A stretch of 64,000 nucleotides of DNA from positions 62,001 through 126,000 of the forward strand of contig JAIWNE010000021.1 of the NCBI GenBank assembly GCA_025331445.1, in the 5' to 3' direction. The position numbers and the translations under genes are program-made. This document shows positions 38,638 through 50,605 of this stretch, in pieces. The notes under the pieces were generated by a model. It searched no databases and was not told where the DNA came from. It was given only the letters and a program-made list of their open reading frames with translations. Numbering within the stretch: the stretch's first letter is position 1; each line of letters starts with the position of its first letter. The DNA comes from Blakeslea trispora. Taxonomy: Eukaryota; Mucoromycota; Mucoromycetes; Mucorales; Choanephoraceae.

Positions 38638-39501
38638 ATGGTAAAGAAAAAGACAGGCGGGAGCAAAGAAGAGGGTATGTGGGACAAAAAAAAAGCTTGT
38701 TGAACGAGAAACTTAAATCAAGTAGAATCTGCTGTTTTAGAATACTTGACAAAAGCAAATAGGCCTTATAGTGCGAGTATGTGTTAAGCATAAGACATAT
38801 TTCTTTTTTACCAAAGATTCATTTTATTTTAAGCCGATGTCTTCAACAATTTACATGGCAAATACACAAAGTCAACTATCACAAAAGTATTAGACAAACT
38901 TATTGATGATGATTTGGTGTTTTCAAAGAATTACGGCAAGACTGTCATTTACTCTATCAAGCAAAATGAGGAGGAGGCACCTTCAGAAAAGGATATGGAA
39001 AAAATGGAAAAATCTATCAACGAGCTTACTCAAGAGCTCGAGGAACTATTAGAAGAGAACAAGAAGATAGAGCAAGGTATCTATGTATGGTCTAAATATC
39101 ACATAGGATGGCTAATTGTTGATTCAAGTCATGGCACAGTTGACAGCTAAGCCTACAACCACAGAAGCAAAACAATTGGTAGAACAAGCCAAGATCAACA
39201 ATGAAAGGATGACGAAAAAGCTCGAAGAGTTAAAGTCAGGTACTGTCTTGATTCCTCCAGAAAAGCGTAAGAGAGTAAATGAAGAGTACACCCGCAACAG
39301 AGATCTCTGGAAGAAGAGACGTCGTTTAGTAAGCTACCAATAATCCTATCTTCATCCTTTCTTCTTGACTAACATATACCAAAGTTTAATGACATCTTCA
39401 AAACAGTTACTGAGAACTACCCTGGCAATCCAAAAGATCTTAAAGAACAATTAGGCATAGAAGAAGATCCAGTACCATTAGAAAAGGATCCACTTGAATA
39501 A
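38638..39501 (+). CDS. HOP2: Hop2/PSMC3IP meiotic recombination factor
   Basis: Partner of Mnd1 that helps Dmc1 and Rad51 in homologous pairing during meiosis. Exons 38638-38674, 38726-38776, 38834-39076, 39129-39328 and 39385-39501 give 215 residues, matching the about 217 of animal PSMC3IP. The N-terminal winged helix reads VLEYLTKANRPYSATDVFNN then LHGKYTKSTITKVLDKLIDD and NYGKTVIYSIKQ. A leucine-rich coiled coil follows (about residues 85-125). The C-terminal helical part has LIPPEKRKRVNEEYTRNRD and FNDIFKTVTENYPGNPKDLK. The start is the ATG before VKKKTGGSKEE, supported by phase with exon 2. Presence of Hop2 argues for a retained meiotic pathway. Confidence 0.93.
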
Positions 39502-39602
39502 GCTGCATTTCGCTCTCCGAATGCGCTTTTGCAATACCCTGGTTTCTCTCTCTCTTTTTTTTTTCTTTTCTTCCTTTCTTTTTTTTTTTTTACATAATTA
39601 AA

Positions 39603-40003
39603 ATGGTAGCTGCAGAAATTCAACCTTTATATCGCTCATTCTTGAAAGTTGTTCAAAGATGGCCAACAGATAAAGTGAGACCTAACCGAGACTTGAAACA
39701 AGTGCTTATGACTCGTGTCGAAGAAAGCTTTAAGAATCAAGAAGGATTGAGCATAGCAAAAGCAGAAAAGGAACTTAAATCCCTTGAGAAGCTTTTAGAG
39801 AATGAATTTAAAGAAAAGGTTGATTTAAAGTAACAGCTTGTTTTTCTCTTTTTCTTTATTTTGCTAAACAGTATTTATAGTATCCATTATCAGAGAGAAT
39901 TCTATCACCCGCTAGCAATCCAACCTATTATTCTAACCTTGTATCATCTGTTGGTGCTAACAAGGATCAAAGCAAAGGTCTTTTATCAAAACTACTCGGC
40001 TAA
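39603..40003 (+). CDS. UQCC2/Cbp6-like complex III assembly factor
   Basis: Two exons, 39603-39818 and 39881-40003, give 112 residues. The start region LYRSFLKVVQRWPTDKVRP then NRDLKQVLMTRVEESF resembles UQCC2 (MNF1) and Cbp6, which bind newly made cytochrome b in the mitochondrial matrix with UQCC1/Cbp3. After the intron the protein continues YPLSERILSPASNPTYYSNL. Without the splice, the first frame would end at 39833 after VDLK, and the donor GTTGAT is non-standard apart from GT; the join is in phase and gives the YP motif conserved in UQCC2, which supports it. The gene starts about 101 bp after the HOP2 stop on the same strand. Confidence 0.75.
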
Positions 40004-40968
40004 CAACTTTATGTACTTTATTTTTTTTTGATTTTGTACTTGCTGCTTCACGTTTGTGCCTCCAAATTTTTAATTTGCGCACCAATAAAAAAGCATTTTG
40101 CGCTGTGCTAACCATCTGCGCATAATGAATACTTTTTCATATCACGCACTCATGGTTTAGACATACTTCAAGCGATATCTAAAGACATGTCAAAGAGATC
40201 CACAGAGATTTCTATCAGTAAACACAATAAGGTTTAAAGCATTGATTATTAGACCAAATTAGGGTCTTTGGATAAGGTGATTCTATATCAAGTTTTTGGC
40301 ATTGCTAGGACAATATGAGAGAGTCACCCATAAGGTTACTAGAGAATACTTGAGAATTGATTTCTAAAAAGTAGCAAAATGAAGTCCTTCTTATAGCGAA
40401 CAAGATAGACTTCAAAGGCTCAATATCTACAACCAATTTTATGAGCTGTCATCACATATTAGTGCTCCGAATATGAATCATTTTTGACAGTTGTGAAATT
40501 TTTGGCGTTTTCGGGAAAACAAATGTTGAGTTTCCAGAATTGAAAGGCCAAACAAGAAGCCGATCAAGCTGTTGACGACAAGTAACTGTCAATGATGCTA
40601 TTTTGATTTGTCTTTTTGGATAGGTTAAGTCTGCTATTATTGGAAGCCTTAGCGAGCTCACATATTTAACAAAAACTTGAATGTTAACTGAAAGGGAGTT
40701 TCAGCCAACCCAATAACAATCCTTTAGCAATGCCAATTCGACCTATACAAAAAAAAATAACCATCATTGACAGTTACTTGTCGTCAACAGCTTGATCGGC
40801 TTCTTGTTTGGCCTTTCAATTCTGGAAACTCAACATTTGTTTTCCCGAAAACGCCAAATTAGAGATAAATGCATAGCTGCTCCAGCCACTGACAAGTTTT
40901 CTTTTAAAAAAATTATTGCCTGACTTTTTTCTCTTTCTGCCCTTTCTTTTATTTTATTTCTTTTAAAC
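40004..40968. other. spacer dominated by an inverted repeat
   Basis: Nearly 1 kb between the UQCC2-like gene and the dioxygenase. No gene supported. Its right half holds the perfect 97-bp inverted repeat listed separately, which ends about 110 bp before the dioxygenase start codon. Confidence 0.55.
40501..40858. repeat. perfect 97-bp inverted repeat with 164-bp spacer
   Basis: The left arm 40501-40597 starts TTTGGCGTTTTCGGGAAAAC, and the right arm 40762-40858 is its exact reverse complement as read by eye. The spacer 40598-40761 is AT-rich and non-repeated. Immediately outside the arms the sequences diverge; a short shared T/A flank does not clearly define a target-site duplication. Such a structure fits a foldback or MITE-type element, or a recent inverted duplication. 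A transcript across it would form a long hairpin RNA. It lies in the promoter region of the Ofd1-like gene. Confidence 0.85.
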
Positions 40969-42649
40969 ATGACTAACAAGAAACAAAAGCTCGATACTGA
41001 AGAACATAAGGAGAAATTCTACCAAGGACTTTTGGACCAAAGCTCTGTTGATACACTCAAGTCAGCTTACCAAGTTTCCAAGCCATATCTTCACTGTAAA
41101 ATTGATAACCTTATGAACGACGACTTGTTAAAAAAAGTTCGCAAAGAAATTCTCTCTAGTTTACATTTTACTTTGAAAGAGACAGATATTTACAAGGTAA
41201 AAGCAGTATAGATTTAATGGCTTGAATGGTGTGTTAAATGATTTTCTTCAGGTCAATCAAACAGGTGATTTGGCTAACTTGGATGGTCTTCCAAAAGAAG
41301 AACTCAAGCAGCTTTCTAGCTTGTTTGAACTTCGTAATGCTATCTATTCTCCTGCATTCCGTAGCTTTGTATCTGAAGTCACTGGATGTGGACCTCTATC
41401 TGGATCAAAGACAGATATGAGTATCAATTCATATCAGCAAGGCTGTCACTTACTAAACCATGATGATGTGATTGGATCTCGTCGTGTTTCTTACATTTTA
41501 TATCTGACTGATCCAGCCAAGCCATGGGATCCCAAGGATGGTGGATCTCTTGAACTTTACCCTGTCATAAAGAAGGGTATTCCTGCCAATGAACCCACTG
41601 TGATCATTCCTCCTCAATGGAATCAGTTCGTCATGTTCACTGTTCAACCTGGACATTCTTTCCACACTGTTGAAGAAGTAGTTGGAACCGACAATAGACT
41701 CAGTATTTCCGGCTGGTTCCATATTCCTCAGGAAGGCGAGATTGGCTATTCTGCAGATTCGAAAGATGAGGATGCTGCCAAATCGTCTTTAGAACAGCTC
41801 CAAGAAGAGAAGGATTCTAGTGACCAGTTTACCAGATATACTGTTCAAAACCCACAAGAAGAAGAGATTGTTGGCTTGACCGAAGAAGTCATGATTGAAT
41901 TAGCAGAATGGATGAACCCTCAATATCTTGATTTAGCCATGCTGTCTCAAATGTCTGAAAGATTCTTGGAAGAATCTGCTATTCAATGTAAAGAGATTTT
42001 GAACGACAAGACACTTGCAAGACTTGTTGAGGCTACTACTGAGCTAGACAAACAAGATAAGCTTTATACTGGTGAAGATGGTATTGCTGCACATGGTACT
42101 GGTGTAAGAAAAGGATGGATTGTTGAAGGTCCCCCTCATCGATCTAGATTTATGGTTCATCAAAAGACGGATGAAGAAGACATCTTTGATTATCTTAAAA
42201 AGCAATTCGAGTCTGAATCATTTAGAATTTGGTTAGTGACAGTTGCACAGCTCATGCCTGTAGGCTATCGTGGTCAAGCTCGTCGATTCCGTCCTGGTCA
42301 TGATTATACCTTAGCTACAACTAATACTAGAGGTCAAGGTGTCTTGGACATGACTTTTTGTCATGTTAATAAGCCTGAGGCTTGGGAAGATGGTGAGCGA
42401 GGTGGATATGAATGCTATATGGCACCTCACGATGAAGAAGAAGACGCTGCTGTTTACAAAGCAGCTGATGAAGATGGTGCATTGTTAACCCTACCTGCTG
42501 GCAGAAACGAATTATCTCTTGTACTTAGAGATGAAGGCATTATGCGCTTTATCAAATATGTCAGTGCCAAGTCTCCTGGTTCTCGTTGGGATATTGCTTT
42601 TGAATATGATCTTCCTGAGGAAGACGATGAAGAAGAAGAAGAGGAATAA
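40969..42649 (+). CDS. Ofd1/Tpa1-type prolyl hydroxylase (2OG-Fe(II) dioxygenase)
   Basis: 2-oxoglutarate- and oxygen-dependent prolyl hydroxylase family whose members act on ribosomal protein uS12 and, in fission yeast, on oxygen-regulated Sre1N turnover. Two exons, 40969-41196 and 41252-42649, give 541 residues. The catalytic domain contains SINSYQQGCHLLNHDDVIGS (Fe ligands His about 146 and Asp about 148), VSYILYLTDPAKPWDPKDGG, and the distal HSFHTVEEV with DNRLSISGWFH. The second, degenerate double-stranded beta-helix typical of this family occupies the C-terminal half (LMPVGYRGQARRFRPGHDYT). The protein ends in an acidic tail (EEDDEEEEEE). The full length matches Ofd1/Tpa1 (about 515-645). 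Confidence 0.9.
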
Positions 42650-43309
42650 GCCTTTTTTGTTCCTTTTGTAAATAGATAATAGCTGCATTATTATATAGTA
42701 AATACTTTGTTTTTCTTTGGTAACGTTTTCAAAAAGAAGAACTTTTCTTAAAAGATGGTTTTGTTTGTGCATTTTTTTTTGTGAAGAAAGCGAGTAGTAT
42801 TAAAAGTTCTTGATATGTTAAAAGATACAACTTTAAATCGGTAAACATAATGTCACAAACCAATAGGGAGCAAAACAGTGACTCTAACATGATAAAATAA
42901 CACAAGCACAACAATACGTGTAAACGATAGTTGATTTTCTTAATGTGCCAAGAACTATCAGATAGAATGTGTACGAATCTTTTTTTTAACAATACGTCGT
43001 CCAGATCAACACTGTAGGATTTCTTTCTCTCTAAAGAATGAACGTGCATTCTGTTTTGTTTTGTTTGTCTTTACTGTTTCCTTTGGGTGCCATGATTGCT
43101 TCCAATGACTAATTCACTGAAATCCATCTATTTTACCATGTAAACCATGGCTTCTCAAAATGTTCAAGACCTTTAGCAATTCGATGGATTAGCTTAATAT
43201 CACAAAATGCAAGCTGTGCTTTAAAATTATACAAGTCCGATGGTCATTTTTCTTTTTTTTTTCTCGAGTAATTTCCAGACAGTTATGTTTCTCCTTTGTT
43301 ATCTAAAGA
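42650..43309. other. spacer without a supported gene
   Basis: 660 bp between the dioxygenase and the ELMO gene, both plus strand. A 106-codon minus-strand frame (42729-43049) is AT-driven, hydrophobic and has no family features. The ELMO promoter lies here. Confidence 0.45.
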
Positions 43310-45799
43310 ATGGCACAACCCTACGATCTCGAAGCGAAGCCTACAGCACAAGAAGCCGTCAAAAGAATATCTTCGGGCTTTAACCTTTCTGAAAATGCAG
43401 GTCAACCTACCACTCTCAAAGATGACAAATCTCTAAAGATTGCTACATTTTCTTTACAAAGCTATTTAAAGGTATACAAGTGTGTTTGTTCAGTGAATGT
43501 CAAGCTTCATGAGCTGAAGTTGGTCAATTAAAATTAGGAAAAAGATTTTGCAACCGAGTTTCTTGAGAGAGGCGGTTTGCCTTCATTATGCGATATTATC
43601 ATGAATTCAACAGGCAATACACTTGCTTATGCATTAAACTCATTCCTTTCCCTTATGGAACACAACACAGGCTGGGAAGAATTAGACAACGATTTTGTGA
43701 CGCGCATTGTGAATATTGTAGTTACAGAACAACTGGCGACCATTGCAAGGCCTGCCGTTGCCATTTTACTTAAACTTGTATGCGCTAATGAACAGAATAA
43801 CCAAGACGATATACATATTCGTTGCTATGGATACAACACAATTCATGATGCTATGGAGAAGGAGCCTACATTGATTACTATCCTGGTTGATAGATTACTG
43901 AGTCAAGAGTACCTATTGTCAACAACCAGTATGTCATTATTGACAGCCATGCTCAGATATGTAACAGATGAATACCGAAGCGCACTATCGAACAGTTATG
44001 ATTCTTCAAATTTGAAAAAGAACGTGTTGGTAAAATATGACTAAGACAAGACATGTACGACATTAAACTAATTATTCTAAAATGACAATTCTTTCTTTGG
44101 ATTTAGAGACTCATGAACAATCATCCATCTTCTGAAATGAAAGCATTGATTCTTGATTATCAGGCCGCAGTCATTCTAAACATCAGTTCTTTGTACAGCA
44201 TGTCTGTCTCTGCTCAAAACCCTCGTCATAATCGAATGCTGCAGGATATATGGAAAGCAGCTGATATTGAAAACATTGATGTACCAGGTGCGAAACGATG
44301 GAAAAAGATTGGATTTACAGTAAGTATCATGATATGGATGTTATTTTCTCGGAATACCTGTAATTATTTTTCTACTGTAATAGACAGAAGCACCTCAACG
44401 TGATTTCAATAGAACAGGAGTGCTTGGATTAGAAGAAATACATCATTTTGCTGTAAATAATAAGGATTTGTTTGCCAAGATGATTCTTGAACAAATCCAT
44501 CGTCCTGAAAATAAGCGATGTCCGTTTGCAAGAGCCAGTGTTGAGGTGACTGAATTATTATGTAGCCATTGGAACATAAACTCAAGCAGTAGTAAAGTGA
44601 TTTATATGCAAATAGCCCATGTATGCCTGTGCTTATCATGTCAATTTTTTTTTATAAGATGTCATATCTGAATTTCAGCCTCTTATTCATGATTTCAGAC
44701 ATGTTCATTCAACCACGCTGCAAACATATTTCCGTATATTTCATGATATGGAGGCAACTATATACGATTTCTCCAAAGTAGAAGCTCTTGTACGAAGCCA
44801 ATTGCGCTTTGCATTGCACAGTGCATCTGCATACGACATTAACGAGTTTGACCGAAGCATGTTTGGCACACCATATCAACAGATAAAGGATCGTAGATTA
44901 AAGGAGCTTGAATGGGCTGATGACTTGTTAGGAAGGGATGCTATCAGGTATGTATATAATAGGGAGGCCTTCTGATAATGCAGGTAATAACGATAATGGC
45001 GTATAGCAATCTGCGTACTAGGCTTTCAAAACAATCTTACGAATTCATCGAGAAGCAGCGAGTCAGTTGTTTATTGGAAGGCGCTTGGTTTCCTTCACCC
45101 CTTTCTAGTCAGCGCATGTCTGTCATTACTGGAAGCAATAACAGTAGTGCTAACAGCAGCCCGCTTTTGTCACCTGCTAATACAAGCTCCAACACGAATG
45201 CCCTGATAGGTAATAATACCAATAAGCGATGGCGTTACTACAAGTTGAGTCGGTCCAAGAAGAGTGTGATGTATGGCGATTTTTCAGAGAAGATTGCACC
45301 CATTCTTAAATCATACGAGAAGCTCCCTCATCGCATTGACCTCAGTTCAGTAAGCGAAATTCGACCGATCCGTAAGCAATCAATAGCAGGCCTAAGCAAT
45401 CTCGCGATCAATGGCATCGGAAGCAATAATCCCTCTCAGCAAACATACCATCAGACATTGACAGATAGCTCAGGCAATCCAGTGTTTCACTCAAGTGGTG
45501 GATCCTCCAGTATATCTTTCGCACTTTGTTCTGACAAAAACAACATATTAGCTGAATTTTATTGTGCTACTGCTACACAGGCTGCTGAATGGAAAGATGG
45601 ATTCAGTATGTTGCTGGATAAGCGATTCACATCTAAAGAGACAGCAGAACTGTTTCATACACTGACTGAAGTAGGTGTTAAAGTCAAACTGCTGCAAATT
45701 GCAGGTGATCGTGTGGAAATTCCCCACAACATGATTGAAGTACCACCAGTACCACCTGGGTTAGGCTCTGGTTTCTTTTACGATTCAGTCGAGTATTGA
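43310..45799 (+). CDS. ELMO-domain protein (engulfment and cell motility family)
   Basis: ELMO proteins pair with DOCK-family exchange factors to activate Rac. Exons 43310-43471, 43538-44029, 44107-44319, 44384-44620, 44679-44947 and 45007-45799 give 721 residues. The N-terminal half is armadillo-like (EFLERGGLPSLCDIIMNSTG, ALNSFLSLMEHNTGWEEL), the ELMO core follows (KRWKKIGFT, FNRTGVLGLEEIHHFA), and a PH domain lies at the C-terminus (EGAWFP, KRWRYYKLSRSKKSVMYGDF, ATQAAEWKDGFSMLL), interrupted by a long Ser/Asn-rich insertion. The Pro-rich end PPVPPGLGSGF matches the DOCK SH3-binding tail of animal ELMO. The 3' splice of exon 5 was placed by phase. Confidence 0.88.
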
Positions 45800-46578
45800 T
45801 TCGACAGAAATGCTGTCAGATTCAAATGCAAATATTTATTCTCTTACCTCTTAATGTAAATACAGTAATGATATAGGCAATTGTGGATTGCCAAAGAAAT
45901 CTCTCTTTTTTTTTTGATGAGTCATTTATAAAGTGATCGTAATACAAAGCAAAAGAGCACCTGATATTGTCTAAAAAATCTATTATTCAGCTTCATTGTT
46001 TCTGACGCAATATTAGCTTACATGATGAACTTTGACCACATTACGAAATATGAGAAAAAGAGAAAAGCTTTCCTTTTTCAACTATTGGAAACAATCTCAT
46101 GATTACGCAAATAACTCCCATGAAATGGAATGTTGTATTAAGAGTTTATTTCTCTCATTTATCAGTAATCCCTTTTAGTGCTTATTGAGGATACTATGCT
46201 ATGTTGAGCTGCATAAATTTGACCTTGAAAAAAGAGAGGTCAATTCCTGCAAAATGTATTGATCATGTTTCATTCTTTTGGGATCTAAATCGTGCTTGCA
46301 GAAGCAACTTTGATTTGTACTTCTTTTCCTATAGACAAAGGGCCGTACGGTCACTAAATCGACTAAGTAGTGGCATTTATATTGAACAGATACATGTAAA
46401 GATAAGCCTTGAAGTAGAGTTTGATCGTATGTAACAAAAGAATGACAAGACTCAATTGCAACAAGCAAACATTGACTTTTTGCATTTTAAAGTCAGGGTA
46501 TAAAAATGCTAATGAGAGACTCAGTACTCTCTCACATTTGTCTCTTTTTTCTTTCTTTGACATTGGTAAATTGAGGAT
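45800..46578. other. spacer without a supported gene
   Basis: About 0.8 kb between two plus-strand genes. Several short frames overlap on both strands (46199-46603) without any recognisable protein feature. Confidence 0.45.
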
Positions 46579-48163
46579 ATGCTTGTTTCCAGAAAATCGG
46601 TAGATTCACTTTCGGTTGGATGTCATTTAGGAAATGCCATTCGTCAAGTCCTGCAACAGCTCTATCATCCTGAACGCAATCCAAATGGTGCTATCAACCT
46701 TGGACTTGCTCATAATGATCTCCTGCAGGATGAAGTAGTGAAAAAGGTAAGTATTGGGTTTACAAACAAGAAATGAAACCAAAGTTAATTTTTGAAATAC
46801 ATAGGCTCAGTCATGTTTGGAGATCCAACCATTTGTAAGTTTTCCCTGACATGTTGAATCAATCTTACTAAGCGAATACAAACACACACCAAAATTAGGA
46901 TGTGAATTATGGTACTCCAGAAGGATCCAGAGAACTAAGGGAGATTTTTCAGGCATTTATCACGAGAAACTTTAATCCGTTTTATCCTTTGGATTGGTCG
47001 CACCTATACATGCAGACTGGAGCAGGCGCTTCTGTCAATCAGCTTGTCAGTGCTGTATCAGATCCAGGAGATTATTGCATGATACCCGTGCCTTATTATG
47101 GTGCTTTCGATTTGGATGTAACTGTCCAAACAGGTGTTAGGATCATCAAAACTTTTCCTCACAGTCTGACTAGTCCACAGGTAAACATAGCCAAGCTTGA
47201 AGAAACATATCAACAAGCACAGTCAGAAGGGAAGACAGTAACGTCTATGGTCATCACCAATCCAGACAATCCGTTGGGAAGGTATACAATCTAAGCTATC
47301 AACTTTCGGCTTGGCATGTCGATTGATGTTTCTATGCAAACTTTAGATGTTATTCTCGCCAAGATCTGGAGGCTTTTCTGATATTTGCTTCACGGCATCA
47401 TATTCATGTGATTTCAGATGAAATATATGCATTATCAACATTCGCTCAAATAATTGACACATCTAAGCCGGACCCTTTTATATCTATCCTTGCTTTGGAT
47501 TACAAAAAACTCATTGATCCAGCTCTTGTTCATGTCATTTATGGCTTATCCAAAGATTTCGCCATAAATGGGTTCCGTATTGGCTTCATAATAGACCAGT
47601 TTAATGATCCATTAAAACGAGTGCTTGCCAGAACATCGTAAGCATCATGAATTAGAATCAAATCAACAACTGCTACTAACAATTTTTTGTAGTATTTTCA
47701 GCTTTACTTCAACTATCACAGACAGACTTCTATGTAATTTCTTTAGAGATGAGAAATGGATAGATGAGTATGTAGACAACAAGTGATACATTTGTGTTTC
47801 TAGTGCTATCTTCTAACCAACCTTCTAAGCTATTTGGCCAAGAATCGGAAAGCGTTAGCAGCATCGTATGTAAAAACGACAGAATTCTTGAGAAATCACC
47901 AAATCGATTACACTGGTATAGGAGCAGGCATGTTCTTCTTGATTGATGCAAGATCCATTATTCGCAAGAGATATCACAGAGAGGCTACACTAGAAGATGA
48001 AAAGAATATTTGGCAACACTTGGTAGATGCAGGTGTCTACTTGGCCCCAGGCTATGCGTTCCATATTGACACTCCAGGCTTCTTCAGGCTTACGTTTTCT
48101 TTAGAGTGGGAAACTCTTCTAAGGGGACTAAATGCCGTTGTACACGTATTTGATAATTACTAA
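46579..48163 (+). CDS. ACC-synthase-like PLP aminotransferase (class I/II)
   Basis: Fold-type I PLP enzyme of the ACC-synthase branch. Exons 46579-46746, 46805-46834, 46899-47281, 47347-47637, 47693-47767 and 47830-48163 give 426 residues. NYGTPEGSRELREIF is the substrate-arm motif, QTGAGASVNQL and DYCMIPVPYYGAFDLD lie in the cofactor pocket, NPDNPLGR holds the conserved Asn, ISDEIYAL the Asp and Tyr that contact PLP, and YGLSKDFAINGFRIG the Schiff-base Lys (about 263); FFRLTFSLEW carries the carboxylate-binding Arg. Fungal homologues include true ACC synthases, but many plant and animal relatives lack that activity, so the substrate is open. Exon 2 is only 30 nt. It converges with VMA13, 52 bp away. 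Confidence 0.88.
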
Positions 48164-48215
48164 GAGAGAAGAGGTCAATTTGGTTTATTAAAAAGACACG
48201 ACCTTTTGGGTCTCC

Positions 48216-50271
48216 TTAAGAAGTCATTGCAAAATATTTTTGAGTAGCACATAAGGCCTGATATCTGACATTTGAGTCTTGATGTGTCATCAATTCCATG
48301 ATTCGTTGTTTGGCGCCCAATGCTTGCAAATATCTGTAGGGTTTTTGATTTAATGCACCATGTGCAGGTTTTTTTTCTCAGCAGTAAACTTACTTTTTAC
48401 CATCCGATTTATTGTATTTGACATACTGACCAATGTCATGACAAGCAACAGCCAAGATTACAGGGTTTGTTGACGAGCTCAGTAAGCGAGATAGCTGTCT
48501 TTGTTAAGCATGTAAGCCTTCCTTTCTTTAAGGCACTACCACAGTGAGGGACTAGACTTACTTTAACAACAACTGATCATTGTCATTGAATTTGTGTGCG
48601 TTCTGCTTCCAAAAATTTTCAGAAGAATGGGAAGGACTCCATTGAAGCATTTCTGCTTCTAGCTCTGAAGCATAAACCTCGAAAGTACTGCAATTATAAG
48701 GGTTCATGATTAGCCACAAAAGAATTAGTTTAGAACATCATATAGTTTCTTTGATCTTACGTTAAACTTTGAAAGCTTTGTTGCAATTCTCTTTGAACAA
48801 AAGCGATATCCTCGGCGATCTCTTGATCGTTCCATTTACGAGTACTCAGATGCTCGCAAAGTGGCAACAGCTTAGCAACCAGCATAGCAGGGATATTCTC
48901 TACAGCTGCTCTTTCGATCAAGTTCTAATTTTTCTTTTTCTCAATCACTAATAATTCAATCCATAAGCTATAAAAATTACCTTAAAAGTGGCAATGACTA
49001 CACGAATGACTTTCTCTTTGACCGCGAACTTGGCTAAATTTACAAGAGTTGGAATCACACGGCATTTCCTTTTTTTTTTTGTATAGAATTAATATATTTT
49101 AATTGTCACCTTTCACAGAGGGTCAGCCTACCTGTCCAAGTTCTCAGCAATTGTCTGGTTAAATGTTAAGAGCCAGAGAGCAAACATAATTTCATAAGCC
49201 TTTTGAGGCCCAGCATTTGTTTTTTGAGTTTTCTTCAATATGTTAACGAGTGAGTCTATAGCATGTGTTGTTTTCCAAAAGGCCTCTCTATACTCTGGTA
49301 TATGAAACAAAGCATCTAATATTTGGATATTCAAATCAATAATGTGCTGATGTGGACTTTGAAGCTGAAATGTGATCCATCTAAAGAATTCATATATGTC
49401 AATGTCGCGCTGAGAGGTGGAACTGCCACAAGAAAATAGATTTAGTTTATGCAATCGAATCATGCAAATTCAATGCTTTTACCAGATCAGTAGCGTTAAG
49501 ATTTTGCTGGATTGAATACCAATAAACTCATCTCCGATCCTAAGGGCTCTAAAAGTTTCGTAAAGTATTTTGCATATTAGACTCATATAAACATGGTTTC
49601 GAAGAAAGGAATAGTTTACTTATGGAATGGACCAAACGGGAAATCGGTCACTTTTTCTCCAGCTCGATGAAATAGCTCGATACGTTCCTCATGCTCTATA
49701 CCAGAGAAAGTATTACAACGATACATACATATACAGTAACATGCTACATGTGTGAATTTACCATTCAGCATGTCGTGGATCAAAACAAGTATTTTCTGAA
49801 GTGCGTCTACTCTAGCCAGCTTCTGCATTAGCTCCAAATATAGAGCAGCATAATACAATCCATGCTAGAGAGGCACGAAACAATCATTATATTATCAACA
49901 CTTTACTTATGTGCTACTTTCTTACTTCAGCCATGATAAGTACAAGCTCTTCTGTTGTTCTATTCTCAACATGTTCAATCATTGCTACTTCATCTGCAGT
50001 GATCAATCCAATCTCTTTGTATTCCTGTGACAAAAATAAAGTAAAATATACAGATTATAGACCTAGTTGGAAAAATAAGACTTCAAACACTCACGTTCCA
50101 TGGCACCACAGTTTTTTTAAGCATTTCAAGTTTATCATCTAAATAGGGATGCGATATAATAGTTGTTCTTATCTCTTCAATGAGCTCATTCTGCACTAAT
50201 GCTTGAGCATCAGATGTAACATTTGTTTGGAATTGGATATTCGCATCATTATAATCTACAGCAGATAACAT
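48216..50271 (-). CDS. VMA13: V-type proton ATPase subunit H
   Basis: Regulatory V1 subunit that couples and silences the vacuolar proton pump. Eleven exons (50271-50095, 50024-49926, 49864-49762, 49695-49620, 49548-49483, 49422-49132, 49068-48981, 48924-48761, 48687-48562, 48498-48394, 48333-48216) keep phase throughout and give 470 residues, against about 478 in yeast. Conserved stretches are VPWNEYKEIGLIT at the start, EYREAFWKTTHAIDSLVNIL, YEIMFALWLLTFNQTIAENL, VIRVVIATFKNLIERA, HSSENFWKQNAHKFNDND and the C-terminal VACHDIGQYVKYNKSDGKKY with LGAKQRIMELMTHQDSNVRY. It is an all-helical armadillo-like protein. This gene has the highest intron count in the window. Confidence 0.95.
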
Positions 50272-50605
50272 CGTGGAGGAAAGAAAAGATAAAGAAAATG
50301 AAAGAGAAAGTATATGGAAGCTCCTTCAATTTCTTAAGTTTCAACTGACTGGCTTTCATCAAAACAAACAAATAAAAAGGCGGTCATGAAAGGGGTAAAA
50401 CTGTCAGAGATTATAGGTATCGCTAAGACTAAGATGGAAATTGATTATTTTATTTTTTTGTATTATTGAGACGATAAATAAGTAAGATATTATGAAAGGG
50501 GTAGGGGTAGTAGCTAATGAGTAAGTGAGAAGCATTATACATGTTTTGCACATATGCATTAAGGTTCTATAGAGTGTATAAAAGACATTTAAATAAATTT
50601 CAGAT
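50272..50605. other. spacer without a supported gene
   Basis: 334 bp between VMA13 and the stop codon of the acidic protein. It is AT-rich; nothing recognised. Confidence 0.45.

Noticed and set aside
42729..43049. Minus-strand frame of 106 codons
   Set aside because: Very hydrophobic and AT-driven, with no motif, and without splice sites or conserved features.
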